The notes under the pieces were generated by a model, which was not told where the DNA came from, did no database searches, and saw nothing but the letters and a program-made list of their open reading frames with translations. Source: Teichococcus rhizosphaerae (GTDB lineage Bacteria; Pseudomonadota; Alphaproteobacteria; Acetobacterales; Acetobacteraceae). From it: a DNA stretch of 64,000 nucleotides. Where the stretch lies: positions 92,305-156,304 of the forward strand of contig NZ_PDNU01000012.1 of assembly GCF_002631185.1 (NCBI RefSeq), written 5' to 3'. This document shows positions 36,127 through 44,543 of this stretch, piece by piece. Every line of letters starts with the position of its first letter. The first letter of the stretch is position 1. The position numbers and the translations under genes were made by a program.

Positions 36127-37074
36127 ATGATCGCCGCGCTTGAGGATCTCTGGTTCGCCGGCCAGGGCTGGCTGTTCGAGACGCTGGTGCAGCCCGTGCT
36201 CTACGCCCTCGGCCTCATGGAATGGGCCGAGGACGCCTTCGAGTGGATGGACTTCGCGCTATTCGGCGTGCTGCAGGTGGCGGTGATCTACCTGGTGTGC
36301 CGGCCGCTGGAAGCCTGGAAGCCGGTGGAGCCGCGCACCGATGCGCGCAGCATCCGCACCGACATCCTCTACACCCTCCTCACCCGCCTCGGCCTGCTGC
36401 CGCTGGTGGCCTTCATCGCCTTCGCCTCGATGGAGGCGCGGCTGGCCGGGCTGGTGGCCGATAGCGGCTGGGTGCCGCCGACGCTCGAGACCCTCTTTCC
36501 CGTGCTGCGGCAATGGCCGCTGCTGGCGCTGGCCGTCTACATCGTGGTGCTGGATTTCGGCGAATATTGGCGGCACCGCTTCCAGCACACATTCGGCTGG
36601 TGGTGGGCGCTGCACTCCATCCACCACACGCAGCGGCAGATGACCTTCTGGACGGATGACCGCAACCACATCCTCGACGATGTCATCGGCGCTGTCTGGT
36701 TCGGCGCCATCGCGCTGCTGATCGGCGTGCCGCCGGGGCAGTTCCCCATCGTGGTGCTGGTGCTGCGGCTGGCCGAGGCGCTGAGCCATGCCAATCTGCG
36801 CCTTTCCTTCGGCCGGGTGGGGGAGCGGCTGCTGGTCTCGCCGCGCTTCCACCGCCTGCACCACAGCGAGCTGGCGCCGGGCGAGGAGGGCCGCAACTAC
36901 GGCGTGCTGCTGCCAGTGTGGGACTGGATGTTCGGCACCGCCGATTTCCGCCGCGACCGCTTTCCGCCCACCGGCGAATCCTCGCTGCCGGAGGCGCTGG
37001 CCACGGGCGGCTGGTGGCGCCAGCAGGCGCTCGGCCTGCGCCGCATGGGCGCGGCGCTGCTCGGCCGCGGCTGA
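36127..37074 (+). CDS. Sterol desaturase/fatty acid hydroxylase family membrane protein
   Basis: 315 residues with about four membrane helices and the eight-histidine di-iron motifs of the family: DFGEYWRHRFQH, HSIHHTQ and RFHRLHHSE. An additional conserved WWALHS lies before the second cluster. It is an inner-membrane non-heme di-iron oxygenase acting on lipid-like substrates such as hopanoids, fatty acids or ether lipids. Starts 18 bases after the deacetylase gene, in the same probable operon; AAGGGAGGG precedes the ATG. Confidence 0.92.
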   Translation: MIAALEDLWFAGQGWLFETLVQPVLYALGLMEWAEDAFEWMDFALFGVLQVAVIYLVCRPLEAWKPVEPRTDARSIRTDILYTLLTRLGLLPLVAFIAFASMEARLAGLVADSGWVPPTLETLFPVLRQWPLLALAVYIVVLDFGEYWRHRFQHTFGWWWALHSIHHTQRQMTFWTDDRNHILDDVIGAVWFGAIALLIGVPPGQFPIVVLVLRLAEALSHANLRLSFGRVGERLLVSPRFHRLHHSELAPGEEGRNYGVLLPVWDWMFGTADFRRDRFPPTGESSLPEALATGGWWRQQALGLRRMGAALLGRG

Positions 37075-37119
37075 GGCGCGCCGCTTGACGGCGCCGCGCC
37101 GGCGGGGAAGGGGAGGGGG

Positions 37120-37728
37120 ATGAGCGACAATCCCCGCATCTCCTCCCCCGCCGCGCTGCGCAACCGCGAGCCCATCCTGGCCGTGCTGCGCCGGCACCTG
37201 CCGCCCACCGGCCTGCTGCTGGAGATCGCCAGCGGCGGCGGCGAGCACGCGGTGCACTTCGCCGCCGGCCTGCCGGGCTGGACGGTGCAGCCCACCGACC
37301 CCACCCCCGAGGCGCGCGCCAGCATCGCCGCCTGGGCCGCCGAGGCCGCGCTGCCCAATCTCCGCCCGCCCCTGGCGCTCGACGTGCGCGCGGCGCCCTG
37401 GCCGGTCGCGCGGGCCGATGCGGTGCTTTGCGTCAACATGGTCCACATCGCTCCCTGGTCCGCCACGCCGGCCCTGATGGCGGGCGCCGCGCTCTGCCTG
37501 CCGCCCGGCGCGCCGCTGCTGCTCTACGGCCCCTTCCGGCGTGGCGGCGCCCACACGGCGCCGGGCAATGCCGCCTTCGACGAGAGCCTGCGCCAGCGGG
37601 ACCCGCGCTGGGGCGTGCGCGACCTGGAGGCCGTGACGGACGAGGCCGTCGCCGCCGGGTTCCACCCCGGCGCGGTGGAGGAGATGCCGGCCAACAACCT
37701 GGTGGTGCTGTTCCGCCGCGCCGGCTGA
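37120..37728 (+). CDS. DUF938 SAM-dependent methyltransferase-like protein
   Basis: 202 residues matching DUF938: AALRNREPILAVLRRHLP, LLEIASGGGEHAVHFAAGLP (SAM-binding motif I), WTVQPTDPTPEARASI, VLCVNMVHIAPW, LLLYGPFRRGGAHTAPGNAAFDESLRQRDP and EMPANNLVVLFRR at the C-terminus. It is probably a class I methyltransferase; the substrate is unknown for the family. Starts with ATG at 37120 preceded by GGGAGGGGG. Co-directional with the sterol-desaturase-type gene 45 bases upstream. Confidence 0.9.
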   Translation: MSDNPRISSPAALRNREPILAVLRRHLPPTGLLLEIASGGGEHAVHFAAGLPGWTVQPTDPTPEARASIAAWAAEAALPNLRPPLALDVRAAPWPVARADAVLCVNMVHIAPWSATPALMAGAALCLPPGAPLLLYGPFRRGGAHTAPGNAAFDESLRQRDPRWGVRDLEAVTDEAVAAGFHPGAVEEMPANNLVVLFRRAG

Positions 37729-37806
37729 GCCTCCTGGCTTCACCGCCCCGCAAGCATTCCCGGGCCAGGCTCCGCGGGACGGCAGGAGGTCGAGGAGGAG
37801 GATGGG

Positions 37807-38304
37807 ATGCGCGCCGGGCGGATGATGGCGCCGATGTTGGCGTCGATGATGGCATCGATGATGGTGCTGGGGCTGCCGGCCTCCTGGCCCGTGCCGGCCC
37901 GGGCCGAGGCGCCCCTGGCGCGCTTCGCGGCGGCGGATCCGGCGGCGCTGGCGGCGGTGGAGCAGGTGCGGGGCCCGCTGCTGCGGCGCGTGCGCGCCAA
38001 TGGCCTGCCGGTGGAGGTGGCGGCGCTGCGCCTCGACCTCGACGGCGATGGCGAGCCCGAGATCCTGGCCCGGCTGTCCACCCCGCGTGGCTGCGCGCCG
38101 CTCGGCCGCCCGGATTGCCCGCTGGTGGTCCTGCAACGCCTGCCGCGGGGCCGGCACATCGAGATCGGCACCTTCCTGGCCGACAGGGTGCGGCTGGGCG
38201 GCGGGAGCCACCATGGCTGGCGGGACATCGAGACGCGGCTCGACAACGGCCCATGGCGCCGCGCCGCCTGGAGCGGCACGCTCTACCGCCCGATGCGCCG
38301 CTGA
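37807..38304 (+). CDS. Exported hypothetical protein with a DxDxDG motif
   Basis: 165 residues. The N-terminus is Met-rich (MMAPMLASMMASMMVLGL) and built from imperfect ATGATGGC-type DNA repeats; it reads as a signal peptide cleaved near ARA. The mature domain contains LRLDLDGDGEPEILARL, an FG-GAP/EF-hand-like calcium loop, and a disulfide-capable CAPLGRPDC. No family assigned. Probably periplasmic and calcium-stabilised. GGAGGAGGATGGG lies before the start. Confidence 0.6.
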   Translation: MRAGRMMAPMLASMMASMMVLGLPASWPVPARAEAPLARFAAADPAALAAVEQVRGPLLRRVRANGLPVEVAALRLDLDGDGEPEILARLSTPRGCAPLGRPDCPLVVLQRLPRGRHIEIGTFLADRVRLGGGSHHGWRDIETRLDNGPWRRAAWSGTLYRPMRR

Positions 38305-38448
38305 GGCCGGGCCACCGCTTCCCCGTCACAACGCGTTGATGGGGGCAGGCCGGCCGGAGCCGGCGCTGGCCATCCTCCCGGCGCATCCGCAGGCTGGGGC
38401 GCGGCCCGCGAGAGGCCGCCCATGAAGCGAAGATTGTGGAGGAATGCC

Positions 38449-39447
38449 ATGAAATCCCTGTCCCGCCGGTTCCTGCTCGGCGCGGCCTGCCTCGGCTGCG
38501 GCGGCGCGCATCTCGGGCTGCGCGCCACGCCCGCCCAGGCCCAGTCGGCCACGCCCCCGCGGTGGAGCCCGCCACCCGCCGCCGAGCGCTGCCCGTCCCG
38601 CTGGGGTCCGCAGGACCGGCGCGGCAGCATGAACCTGATGACGCCCGAGCGCGCCAAGCGCGCCGCCGGGCTGGTGCGCAACGGCACCATGGTGGAGCTG
38701 GGCCACACCCTGGCCCAGACCATGCCCTTCTTCGGCACCCGCCGCTTCGACGTGCATCTGAAGCGCACCTTCATGAACCCGCAGGCCAACCGGCGCGGCA
38801 GCAACGAGGAGGTGGTGGTGGCCGAGATCGGGCAGGTCGGCACGCAGCTCGATGCCTTCCCCCACCAGACCATCGGCGACGAGGTCTATAACTGCGTCAA
38901 ATACGAGGACATCGCCGGCCGCGACGGCTTCAGGGAGATGGGGGTGGACCGGATCGGCACCATCTTCACCCGTGGCGTGATGATCGACGTGGCGGGGCTG
39001 AAGGGCGTGCCCACCCTGCCGGACGATTACGAGATCACCGTGGCCGACCTGGAGCAGGCCTTGCAGCGGCAGGGCGTGGCGCTGGAGGAGGGCGACGCCG
39101 TCATCATCCACACCGGCTGGGGCCTGCTCTGGGGCAAGGAGAATGCCCGTTACGTGGCGGGCTGCCCCGGCATCGGCGTGGCGGCCGCGCAGTGGATCCT
39201 GCAACGGAACCCGATGCTGATGGGCTCCGACAACTGGCCGGTGGAATGCGCGCCCTCCAAGACCATGCCGGATGCCAGCCTGCCGGTGCACCAGCTCGCC
39301 CTGGTGGTGCATGGCGTGCACCTGCTGGAGAACATGCGGCTGGAGGAGCTGGCGCGGCGCAGCCAGTCGGAGTTCGCCTTCATGTTGCAGCCGCTGAAGG
39401 TCGCGGGCGGCACCGGCTCCACCGTGGCGCCCACCGCGATGTTCTGA
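38449..39447 (+). CDS. Exported cyclase-family (kynurenine-formamidase-like) protein
   Basis: 332 residues. The N-terminus MKSLSRRFLLGAACLGC is a Tat-type signal (SRRFLL). The mature protein is a COG1878 cyclase/formamidase fold: RRGSMNLMTPERAK, VELGHTLAQTMPFFG, EIGQVGTQLDAFPHQ, TRGVMIDV, EGDAVIIHTGWG and GSDNWPVE. The usual HxGTHxDxPxH motif is here QVGTQLDAFPH, with two histidines replaced by Gln, so metal binding differs from kynurenine formamidase. GTGGAGGAATGCC before 38449 decides this start over the ATG at 38422. Substrate unknown. Confidence 0.85.
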   Translation: MKSLSRRFLLGAACLGCGGAHLGLRATPAQAQSATPPRWSPPPAAERCPSRWGPQDRRGSMNLMTPERAKRAAGLVRNGTMVELGHTLAQTMPFFGTRRFDVHLKRTFMNPQANRRGSNEEVVVAEIGQVGTQLDAFPHQTIGDEVYNCVKYEDIAGRDGFREMGVDRIGTIFTRGVMIDVAGLKGVPTLPDDYEITVADLEQALQRQGVALEEGDAVIIHTGWGLLWGKENARYVAGCPGIGVAAAQWILQRNPMLMGSDNWPVECAPSKTMPDASLPVHQLALVVHGVHLLENMRLEELARRSQSEFAFMLQPLKVAGGTGSTVAPTAMF

Positions 39448-39453
39448 GTGCCG

Positions 39454-39483
39454 CCCGTGCCCGTGCCCGTGCCCGTGCCCGTG
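39454..39483 (+). repeat. Hexanucleotide tandem repeat
   Basis: Five perfect CCCGTG units, followed by CCCCGTG, begin seven bases after the cyclase gene stop. It is a simple-sequence repeat in the gap before the convergent WcbI gene. It could vary in copy number. Confidence 0.8.
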
Positions 39484-39519
39484 CCCCGTGCGGTGGGCGC
39501 TGGGCCGGGCGGGCGGGCG

Positions 39520-40449
39520 TCAGGCGGCGGCCTCCCCGGCCGCCTCCACCAGCTTCAGCTCGGCGCGGAGCAGCGCCAGCGCGGCGGCGGCCCGGCTGTG
39601 CCCGGCCACGGCCTGCGCCACCCGCTCCGGCATGGTGGCATAGTGCTCGTAGCTGCGGGCGATGAAGGCGGGCAGGTCCATCACGCCGAGCGCGCGGTCG
39701 CCCTTGGCGGGGATCGGGCCGCGGAAGTGCAGATGGCCGCGCAGGCCGAGCCGGCGGCCGATCTCGGGGTAGAGCGGCCAGACCGGGTGGTTCAGCAGGC
39801 GGTCGCCCAGCGCGCCGCCGAGCTCGCTGTCTCCCTCCGCCAGGCCGAGCCGCCGCAGCACGGCGTGGCAGACATCGGAGATGACATAGGGCTTGGGGTG
39901 GATCACGGTGTGCATGAAGAGGCGGCCGCGCCAGCCTTCCAGCAGCGCCGCGCCATCGAGGCCGAAGCCCTCCATGTGCGCGATGAAGGCCCGGCTGGCC
40001 AGGGCGAACTCCTGGAAGTAGCCGAGCCGCGCATAGACGAAGCTGTTGAACAGGCGCGCCGCGCGCGCGGGCGGCAGGCCGGCGGCGAAGGCGGCCGCGA
40101 CCAGGGCGGAACTGGCCGTGCCCATCGGACCCTGGAGGTTGCCCTCGGCATCGCCGAGCGAGATGCAGTCCGGATGGAAGCCGCCAAAGGTGATGCCGGG
40201 GATGAAATGCAGGTTGGCGTGCCCCGCCTGCGCCAGAACGGGGCGCCGCAGGGGGCCGAAGCGGGCGGCGCCGATGGGCTGGATGAAGGCGTGGTCGTAA
40301 CCCGGGATGGCGGCGGCGATGTCCTCGGCCCGGCGCGCCGTGTCCGGGCGGGTTGCGGGAAGGAAGTCGATCTCGGCCTCCGGCAGCCAGATCTGGAGCG
40401 CGTCCCGAAAGCTGCCTGCCTGGCAATTGCCGATGAGCAGTATCTTCAT
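39520..40449 (-). CDS. WcbI-family polysaccharide biosynthesis protein (putative acetyltransferase)
   Basis: 309 residues. The N-terminus MKILLIGNCQAGSF carries the GNCQ motif diagnostic of WcbI-type proteins, which bind CoA and are linked to capsule O-acetylation. Further landmarks are FIQPIG, FHPDCISLGDAEGN and HTVIHPKPYVISDV. Two adjacent ATGs exist (40452 and 40449); the second has GGAGG at proper spacing. It lies 15 bases downstream of the GSCFA gene on the same strand, and the two likely form one unit acting on a surface glycan. No glycosyltransferases are nearby. Confidence 0.75.
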   Translation of the reverse strand: MKILLIGNCQAGSFRDALQIWLPEAEIDFLPATRPDTARRAEDIAAAIPGYDHAFIQPIGAARFGPLRRPVLAQAGHANLHFIPGITFGGFHPDCISLGDAEGNLQGPMGTASSALVAAAFAAGLPPARAARLFNSFVYARLGYFQEFALASRAFIAHMEGFGLDGAALLEGWRGRLFMHTVIHPKPYVISDVCHAVLRRLGLAEGDSELGGALGDRLLNHPVWPLYPEIGRRLGLRGHLHFRGPIPAKGDRALGVMDLPAFIARSYEHYATMPERVAQAVAGHSRAAAALALLRAELKLVEAAGEAAA

Positions 40450-40464
40450 CATGTCCTCCGGGCC

Positions 40465-41601
40465 TCAGCGCAGGCTGCGCTCGATCTCTTCCTCGTCGCA
40501 GATGATGTCGAGGTTCCTGGCGTATTCGGCGGCGTAGTCCACCGCGCTGGTCTGCGCCGGCGGGCCGGCCAGGGGAGCCGCCGCCTCCACCGGAGCCTCG
40601 GGGGGCGGCGTGAAGAAGGGCCCGGCCGGCGGAGCGGCCTCGCCATCCGCTGGCGCCTGGCGCAGCAGGTGGCGGCTGAACACCTCCATCACCGCCCGCA
40701 CCCCCTCCGGCGTCACGGAGCGGAGATCCTCCCCGTAATACCGGCCGCGCGACTGCGGCCCGGTGATGATCTCGAAGGAGGGGAAGTAGAGGATGCCTGG
40801 CATGGCATCGGCCACTTCCTGCGCCGCCACCCGCAGTACGGACTTGCTGTAGATGGTGGCGGGCAGCACATGCCGCGCCGAATAGGTGGCGATCAGCGGC
40901 ACGGGCGACACCGTCAGGATCACCCGCACGGCGGGGTTCACCGCGCGCAACCGGTCGATGAACTCCGCGAGGTCCGCGCAGACCTCGGCGGCGGTGAAGT
41001 TGTGGAAGGCGTAGTCCCCGGCGGGACGTCCGGCGCCGGCCACGCCGGGCGCCAGCGGATAGGCCGCGCCGTCCAGCCGGCTGGCCCAGCCTTCCGTCAG
41101 GCCCAGGGTGAAGACGAAGACGTCGCATTCCTCGAAGGCGCGGCGGATGGCCCGCAGATGCGGCTCGCGCGCTTCCCGCACCGCGGCGGCGCTTTCATGC
41201 CCCGCCTCCAGGATGCGGGGGCGGAAGGCGTCGATGAAGCGCCCATCCGGCCTTTGCCAGACATCGTCCTGTGGCTCGAACAGCCCATAGGCGCGGTTGA
41301 AGGTCTGCAGCAATTGCCGGCAGGTGTAGATGTTGCCGTAGCGCGCCGAGAAGAGGTCGTAGCCATGCGGATCGGCCGGCCCCTCGGCGCCGGCTTCCGT
41401 CCGCAGATAGGTGAAGCCCTGTGCCACGAGGTGGCGCGCGATGTGCTGGGCAAAGCAGCTTCCGGCCGTGGCCACGGCGTCGCGCGGGCCGATGGTGAAG
41501 GGGGAACCGGCCAGCGGGTCCACCGCGCCCTCAAGGGCAGGGCGCGACACGGCGCGGGACCAGAAGGCGTGGTCGGGCAGGCCGAGATAGGGATTCCGCA
41601 T
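40465..41601 (-). CDS. GSCFA domain protein
   Basis: 378 residues. The name-giving motif TAGSCFAQ (GSCFA at 47-51) opens an SGNH-hydrolase-like domain with VFTLGLTEGW, ILTVSPVPLIATYSARHVLPA, YSKSVLR and YFPSFEIITGP. The C-terminal ~80 residues are Pro/Ala-rich, ending in an acidic DEEEIERSLR. GSCFA proteins are mostly unstudied and are found with polysaccharide genes. MRNPYLGLP at 41601 is chosen as start; MAGAR at 41616 is an alternative. The WcbI gene follows directly. Confidence 0.85.
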   Translation of the reverse strand: MRNPYLGLPDHAFWSRAVSRPALEGAVDPLAGSPFTIGPRDAVATAGSCFAQHIARHLVAQGFTYLRTEAGAEGPADPHGYDLFSARYGNIYTCRQLLQTFNRAYGLFEPQDDVWQRPDGRFIDAFRPRILEAGHESAAAVREAREPHLRAIRRAFEECDVFVFTLGLTEGWASRLDGAAYPLAPGVAGAGRPAGDYAFHNFTAAEVCADLAEFIDRLRAVNPAVRVILTVSPVPLIATYSARHVLPATIYSKSVLRVAAQEVADAMPGILYFPSFEIITGPQSRGRYYGEDLRSVTPEGVRAVMEVFSRHLLRQAPADGEAAPPAGPFFTPPPEAPVEAAAPLAGPPAQTSAVDYAAEYARNLDIICDEEEIERSLR

Positions 41602-41748
41602 GCGCGCACCCGCCATGGTTGCAGGCGCCCCGGTGCGGCGCCCGCACCCTTTGTGGCGCGGGGCGGGCCTGCGGGTCAATCCGGGCCCGGGCGGCCCTTT
41701 CCACCCTCCCGCCCATTGCACCTTGTTTTTCGCGGGCCTTCCGCCGGG

Positions 41749-42870
41749 TCAGCCGTCCCGCAGGCCCGCGATCCGCAGCGCCTTGCGCAGCAGCCGCGCG
41801 GCGAGCGACGGGCGCTCCGTCACTTCCCGCGCCTCCCCGTGCCGGTCCACCACAAAGGCCCGCTGCGGCGCCGGCGCCAGGCCCCAGAAATCCAGGATGG
41901 CATGGGTGGAGGAGAGGCCGACATCCAGCATGTAGGGACCGGCCTGGCCAAGCCGGCCCTCGGCGTCCCCTTCCTCGCGCAGGGGGTTCAGCGGCACGCC
42001 ATGCGCCAGGCGGTCGATGCCATGCGCCTCGACCAGGCGCTGCCCGTCCGTTCCCAGCCACAGCCGGTGCGTCACGCCATCCGCCGAGGCGCTGCCGCTC
42101 GGCCTTTCCAGCGCCAGCCCGTGCAGCTCCAGCCACTGCTTCAGGATCTCCTCCGCATTGGCCGGGGCCACCGTGCGGTCGGCGCCGCCCTGCCAGACGG
42201 AAAGGCGCGGCCAGCGGCCGGCATGGGCGGAGGCGGCGCGCACCGGCGCCGCCCGCTCGGCGGCGCTGCGAGCCTGCGGATGGAACATCGCCTCGAAGGC
42301 CTGCGGCACGCTGGCTGCGGCGCGGTAGGGCAGGCCGGCGATGATGGCGCCGGCCGCGAACACCTCCGGGTAGCAGGCCAGCAGCGCCATGCCCATGCCG
42401 CCGCCGGCGGATAGGCCGGTGACGAAGACGCGCCGCGGGTCCAGCCGGTGCCGGCGCAGCATCCATGCCACCATCTGGCGGATCGACGCCACCTCGCCCG
42501 CATCCCGCCGCGTGTGCTCCGGCTCGAACCAGTTGAAGCAGCCCTTGGGATTGTTCGCGGAACGCTGCTCCGGCAGCAGCACGGCGAAGCCCAGCCGGTC
42601 CGCCATGACCGACCAGCCGCAGCCCCGGTCATACCCGGCGGCCGTCTGGGTGCAGCCATGCAGCGCCACCACCAGCGGCGCGTCCGGGCCGAGGCCGGGG
42701 GGCACATGGACCAGCATCCGCAGCCCGCCCGGATTGGCGCCGAAATCGGCGATCTCCTCCAGCCCGCCCTCATCGGCCGGCGCTTCCCTGGCGCCGGCAT
42801 GGAGATGGCTCCAGCGCTGGCGCAGGCGGATCAACCTGTCCAGTCCATGCAGCGCAGGGGTCACGGTCAT
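41749..42870 (-). CDS. PHB-depolymerase-family esterase
   Basis: 373 residues of the LpqC/PHB depolymerase alpha/beta-hydrolase family. LVVALHGCTQTAAGYDRGCGWSV holds the oxyanion region, GLSAGGGMGM the nucleophile Ser, WQGGADRTV the acid and the C-terminal LSSTHAILDFWG the catalytic His region. No clear signal peptide is visible from the MTVTPALHG start (42870), so it may be cytosolic and act on PHB granules or on small esters. It precedes GSCFA and WcbI on the same strand (147-base gap), leaving room for a polysaccharide-esterase role. Confidence 0.85.
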   Translation of the reverse strand: MTVTPALHGLDRLIRLRQRWSHLHAGAREAPADEGGLEEIADFGANPGGLRMLVHVPPGLGPDAPLVVALHGCTQTAAGYDRGCGWSVMADRLGFAVLLPEQRSANNPKGCFNWFEPEHTRRDAGEVASIRQMVAWMLRRHRLDPRRVFVTGLSAGGGMGMALLACYPEVFAAGAIIAGLPYRAAASVPQAFEAMFHPQARSAAERAAPVRAASAHAGRWPRLSVWQGGADRTVAPANAEEILKQWLELHGLALERPSGSASADGVTHRLWLGTDGQRLVEAHGIDRLAHGVPLNPLREEGDAEGRLGQAGPYMLDVGLSSTHAILDFWGLAPAPQRAFVVDRHGEAREVTERPSLAARLLRKALRIAGLRDG

Positions 42871-42937
42871 CCTTTCCGCATTGTCCGTCCGGCAGGCGGG
42901 CCGCCCGCGGGGCCACGCCTGGGAGCGGCGCCGGGCC

Positions 42938-43510
42938 TCAGCCTCCGTCCGTCCTGGTGTGCAACGCACAAACGCTGCGGTGGATGCTGCGGATCAGCTC
43001 CGGCAGGTCCTTGCTGTCCACCGTGGCGGCGGAGACGTAGCGGGAAACCATGTTCGCGGTGAGCACCAGGGAGGCGGGCGCCGCCTTCCGGACCGGCGCC
43101 GGCGCGGGGGCCTCGCCCGGTTCATCGCCGCTGGGGGCGGATGCCTGCCCTTCCGAGATCGGCGCTGCTTCCGGGGCGGTGGCAGCGGGGGCTGGCGGGG
43201 TGGCGGCGGTTTCCGGCCCGCTCGGCGGCTGTTCGGCGGCCGGCATATCGGCGGGCGTTGCCACGGGTTCAGGAGCGGCAGCGGCCAGGGGCGCTTCCGC
43301 CGCCGGGTCCGGCCCCGGCTGTTCCAGCAGGCGCCCCAAAGTGGCGGCCGTCTCGTAGAAACCATCGTTCCGCAGGGCGAGGCAGGGCTTTCCCTCGATC
43401 CAGAACACGCGCCGCTGCATCGACAACAGCCCGACCTGCTGTTCGTCGGCCGCCACGAAGCGGCAGCCACGGGCCATGGCGGCCGCGGCCTGTTCAGGCG
43501 TCAGGTTCAC
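42938..43510 (-). CDS. Hypothetical protein with a C-terminal MucR/Ros-like N-domain and no zinc finger
   Basis: 190 residues in three parts. Residues 1-55 form a compact domain (EQAAAAMARGCRFVAADEQQVGLLSMQRRVFWIEGKPCLALRNDGFYE), and 60-145 are a Pro/Ala linker. The C-terminal ~40 residues (LVLTANMVSRYVSAATV then DLPELIRSIHRSV) resemble the N-terminal multimerisation half of MucR/Ros regulators, but the chain stops before any C2H2 finger. It may modulate a MucR protein by mixed oligomers; that is inference. GTG start at 43510 with AAAGGA ten bases upstream. Both flanking genes are unrelated. Confidence 0.6.
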   Translation of the reverse strand: MNLTPEQAAAAMARGCRFVAADEQQVGLLSMQRRVFWIEGKPCLALRNDGFYETAATLGRLLEQPGPDPAAEAPLAAAAPEPVATPADMPAAEQPPSGPETAATPPAPAATAPEAAPISEGQASAPSGDEPGEAPAPAPVRKAAPASLVLTANMVSRYVSAATVDSKDLPELIRSIHRSVCALHTRTDGG

Positions 43511-43777
43511 GAGACGATTGTCCTTTGAAGTCGATCCACGCGGGAGCGGAAAGGCCGGGTCAGGGCGCCGCTGCTTGACAGTAGCATGATCGGGAACTCG
43601 AAGTGTTGGCCGCTTTCGCGGAGAGATTGATAAGTCCTGAACTCTTCAATGCGATTTACCGCAACTCGTCCGTTTTTTTCTACAACTCTCTTCAGTTCCC
43701 GCATGACGTTGCGGAGAGGCGGCCAAGCCGAGGCTGCGGAGCGCGGAACGGCGATGCCCATGCCGTGTTAACCCGGC
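43511..43777. promoter_or_regulatory. AT-rich divergent intergenic region
   Basis: These 267 bases separate the MucR-like gene (minus) from the broken lipid kinase (plus). The stretch 43580-43700 is clearly AT-richer than neighbouring genes, with a run of seven T near 43674. A 65-codon minus-strand frame (43507-43704) runs through it and overlaps the downstream GTG by four bases. It lacks a ribosome site and has un-biased codon use, so it is treated as promoter sequence. Confidence 0.4.
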
Positions 43778-44543
43778 ATGAAAGCCCTCCTGTTTCACAA
43801 CGAGCCGGAGCTGGTCATCGTGGCGGGCGGGGACGGCACGGTGGGCCGCATCGCCGCCCGCATGTCCGTCCGGACCCGCCTCGCCATCCTGCCCTTCGGC
43901 ACGGCCAACAACCGAGCCCGGTCGCTCGGTCCCTGGGCCTCCCATGAGGCGCTGGCCGATTGCTGGCGCCAGGCCCGTCATGTGCGCCTCGACCGTGGCG
44001 TTGTCGAGGGGCTGGGCGAGAAGCGGCGCTTTCTGGAGGCGGTGGGCTTCGGTGCCCTCGCGCGCGCGGCGGACCATGCCGACAGGAGCGGGACGGAAGG
44101 GGTGGAGGCCGGACGAGCCGCCTTCCGCACCATCCTCTCCCATGCCGAGCCGCAGCGCTTCAGGGCCCGGCTGGATGGCGCGCCCTGGGAAGGGGAAAGC
44201 CTGTTCGCCGAGGTGAGGAACATCCCCCTCTTCGGGCCCAACCTGGCCCTTGCCCCGCAGGCGAGCCCCGGAGACGGCTCCACCTCGTCGTGCTGTCGCC
44301 GGAGCGGCGGGAGCGCATGATCGACTGGCTGTTCGCGCCTGAGAAGGGGCCGCCGCCCACGGAAAGCCGCGCGGCGCGCGAGATCCTCCTGTCCTGGCCC
44401 TGCGGGCCGGTGCGGCGGGACGACCAATGCCAGGATGACCCGCTGCCGGAGGAGATCCGCTTCGGCCTGGAGGCGGAGGCGATCACCGTGCTGGTGCCCC
44501 CCCCGCCGGAAGCGCCGGTCCCGCCAGGGAGGGAAGGAGATGA
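43778..44543 (+). pseudogene. Degraded diacylglycerol/lipid kinase (YegS-like)
   Basis: The frame from 43778 reads MKALLFHN, then jumps straight to EPELVIVAGGDGTVGRI. The ~45 residues that normally hold the NPxAG loop between them are missing. The kinase core continues (ILPFGTANNRARSL) to PQASPGDG at ~44275, where the reading frame shifts; the family C-terminus (LHLVVLSPERRERMIDWL) continues in the next frame. A second shift at an eight-C run (44497-44504) would restore a stop at 44541-44543, overlapping the next gene's ATG. One lost C at each place explains both. Internal deletion plus two frameshifts make it non-functional unless the shifts are sequencing errors. Confidence 0.75.

Noticed and set aside
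39448..42414. A 988-codon plus-strand open frame
   Set aside because: Antisense to the WcbI, GSCFA and esterase genes, with typical shadow composition (Gln/His/Arg/Gly).
43507..43704. A 65-codon minus-strand frame ending with a GTGA overlap onto the MucR-like gene
   Set aside because: No ribosome binding site and no GC3 bias; the AT-rich stretch is more likely a promoter region, though a small foreign gene cannot be excluded.
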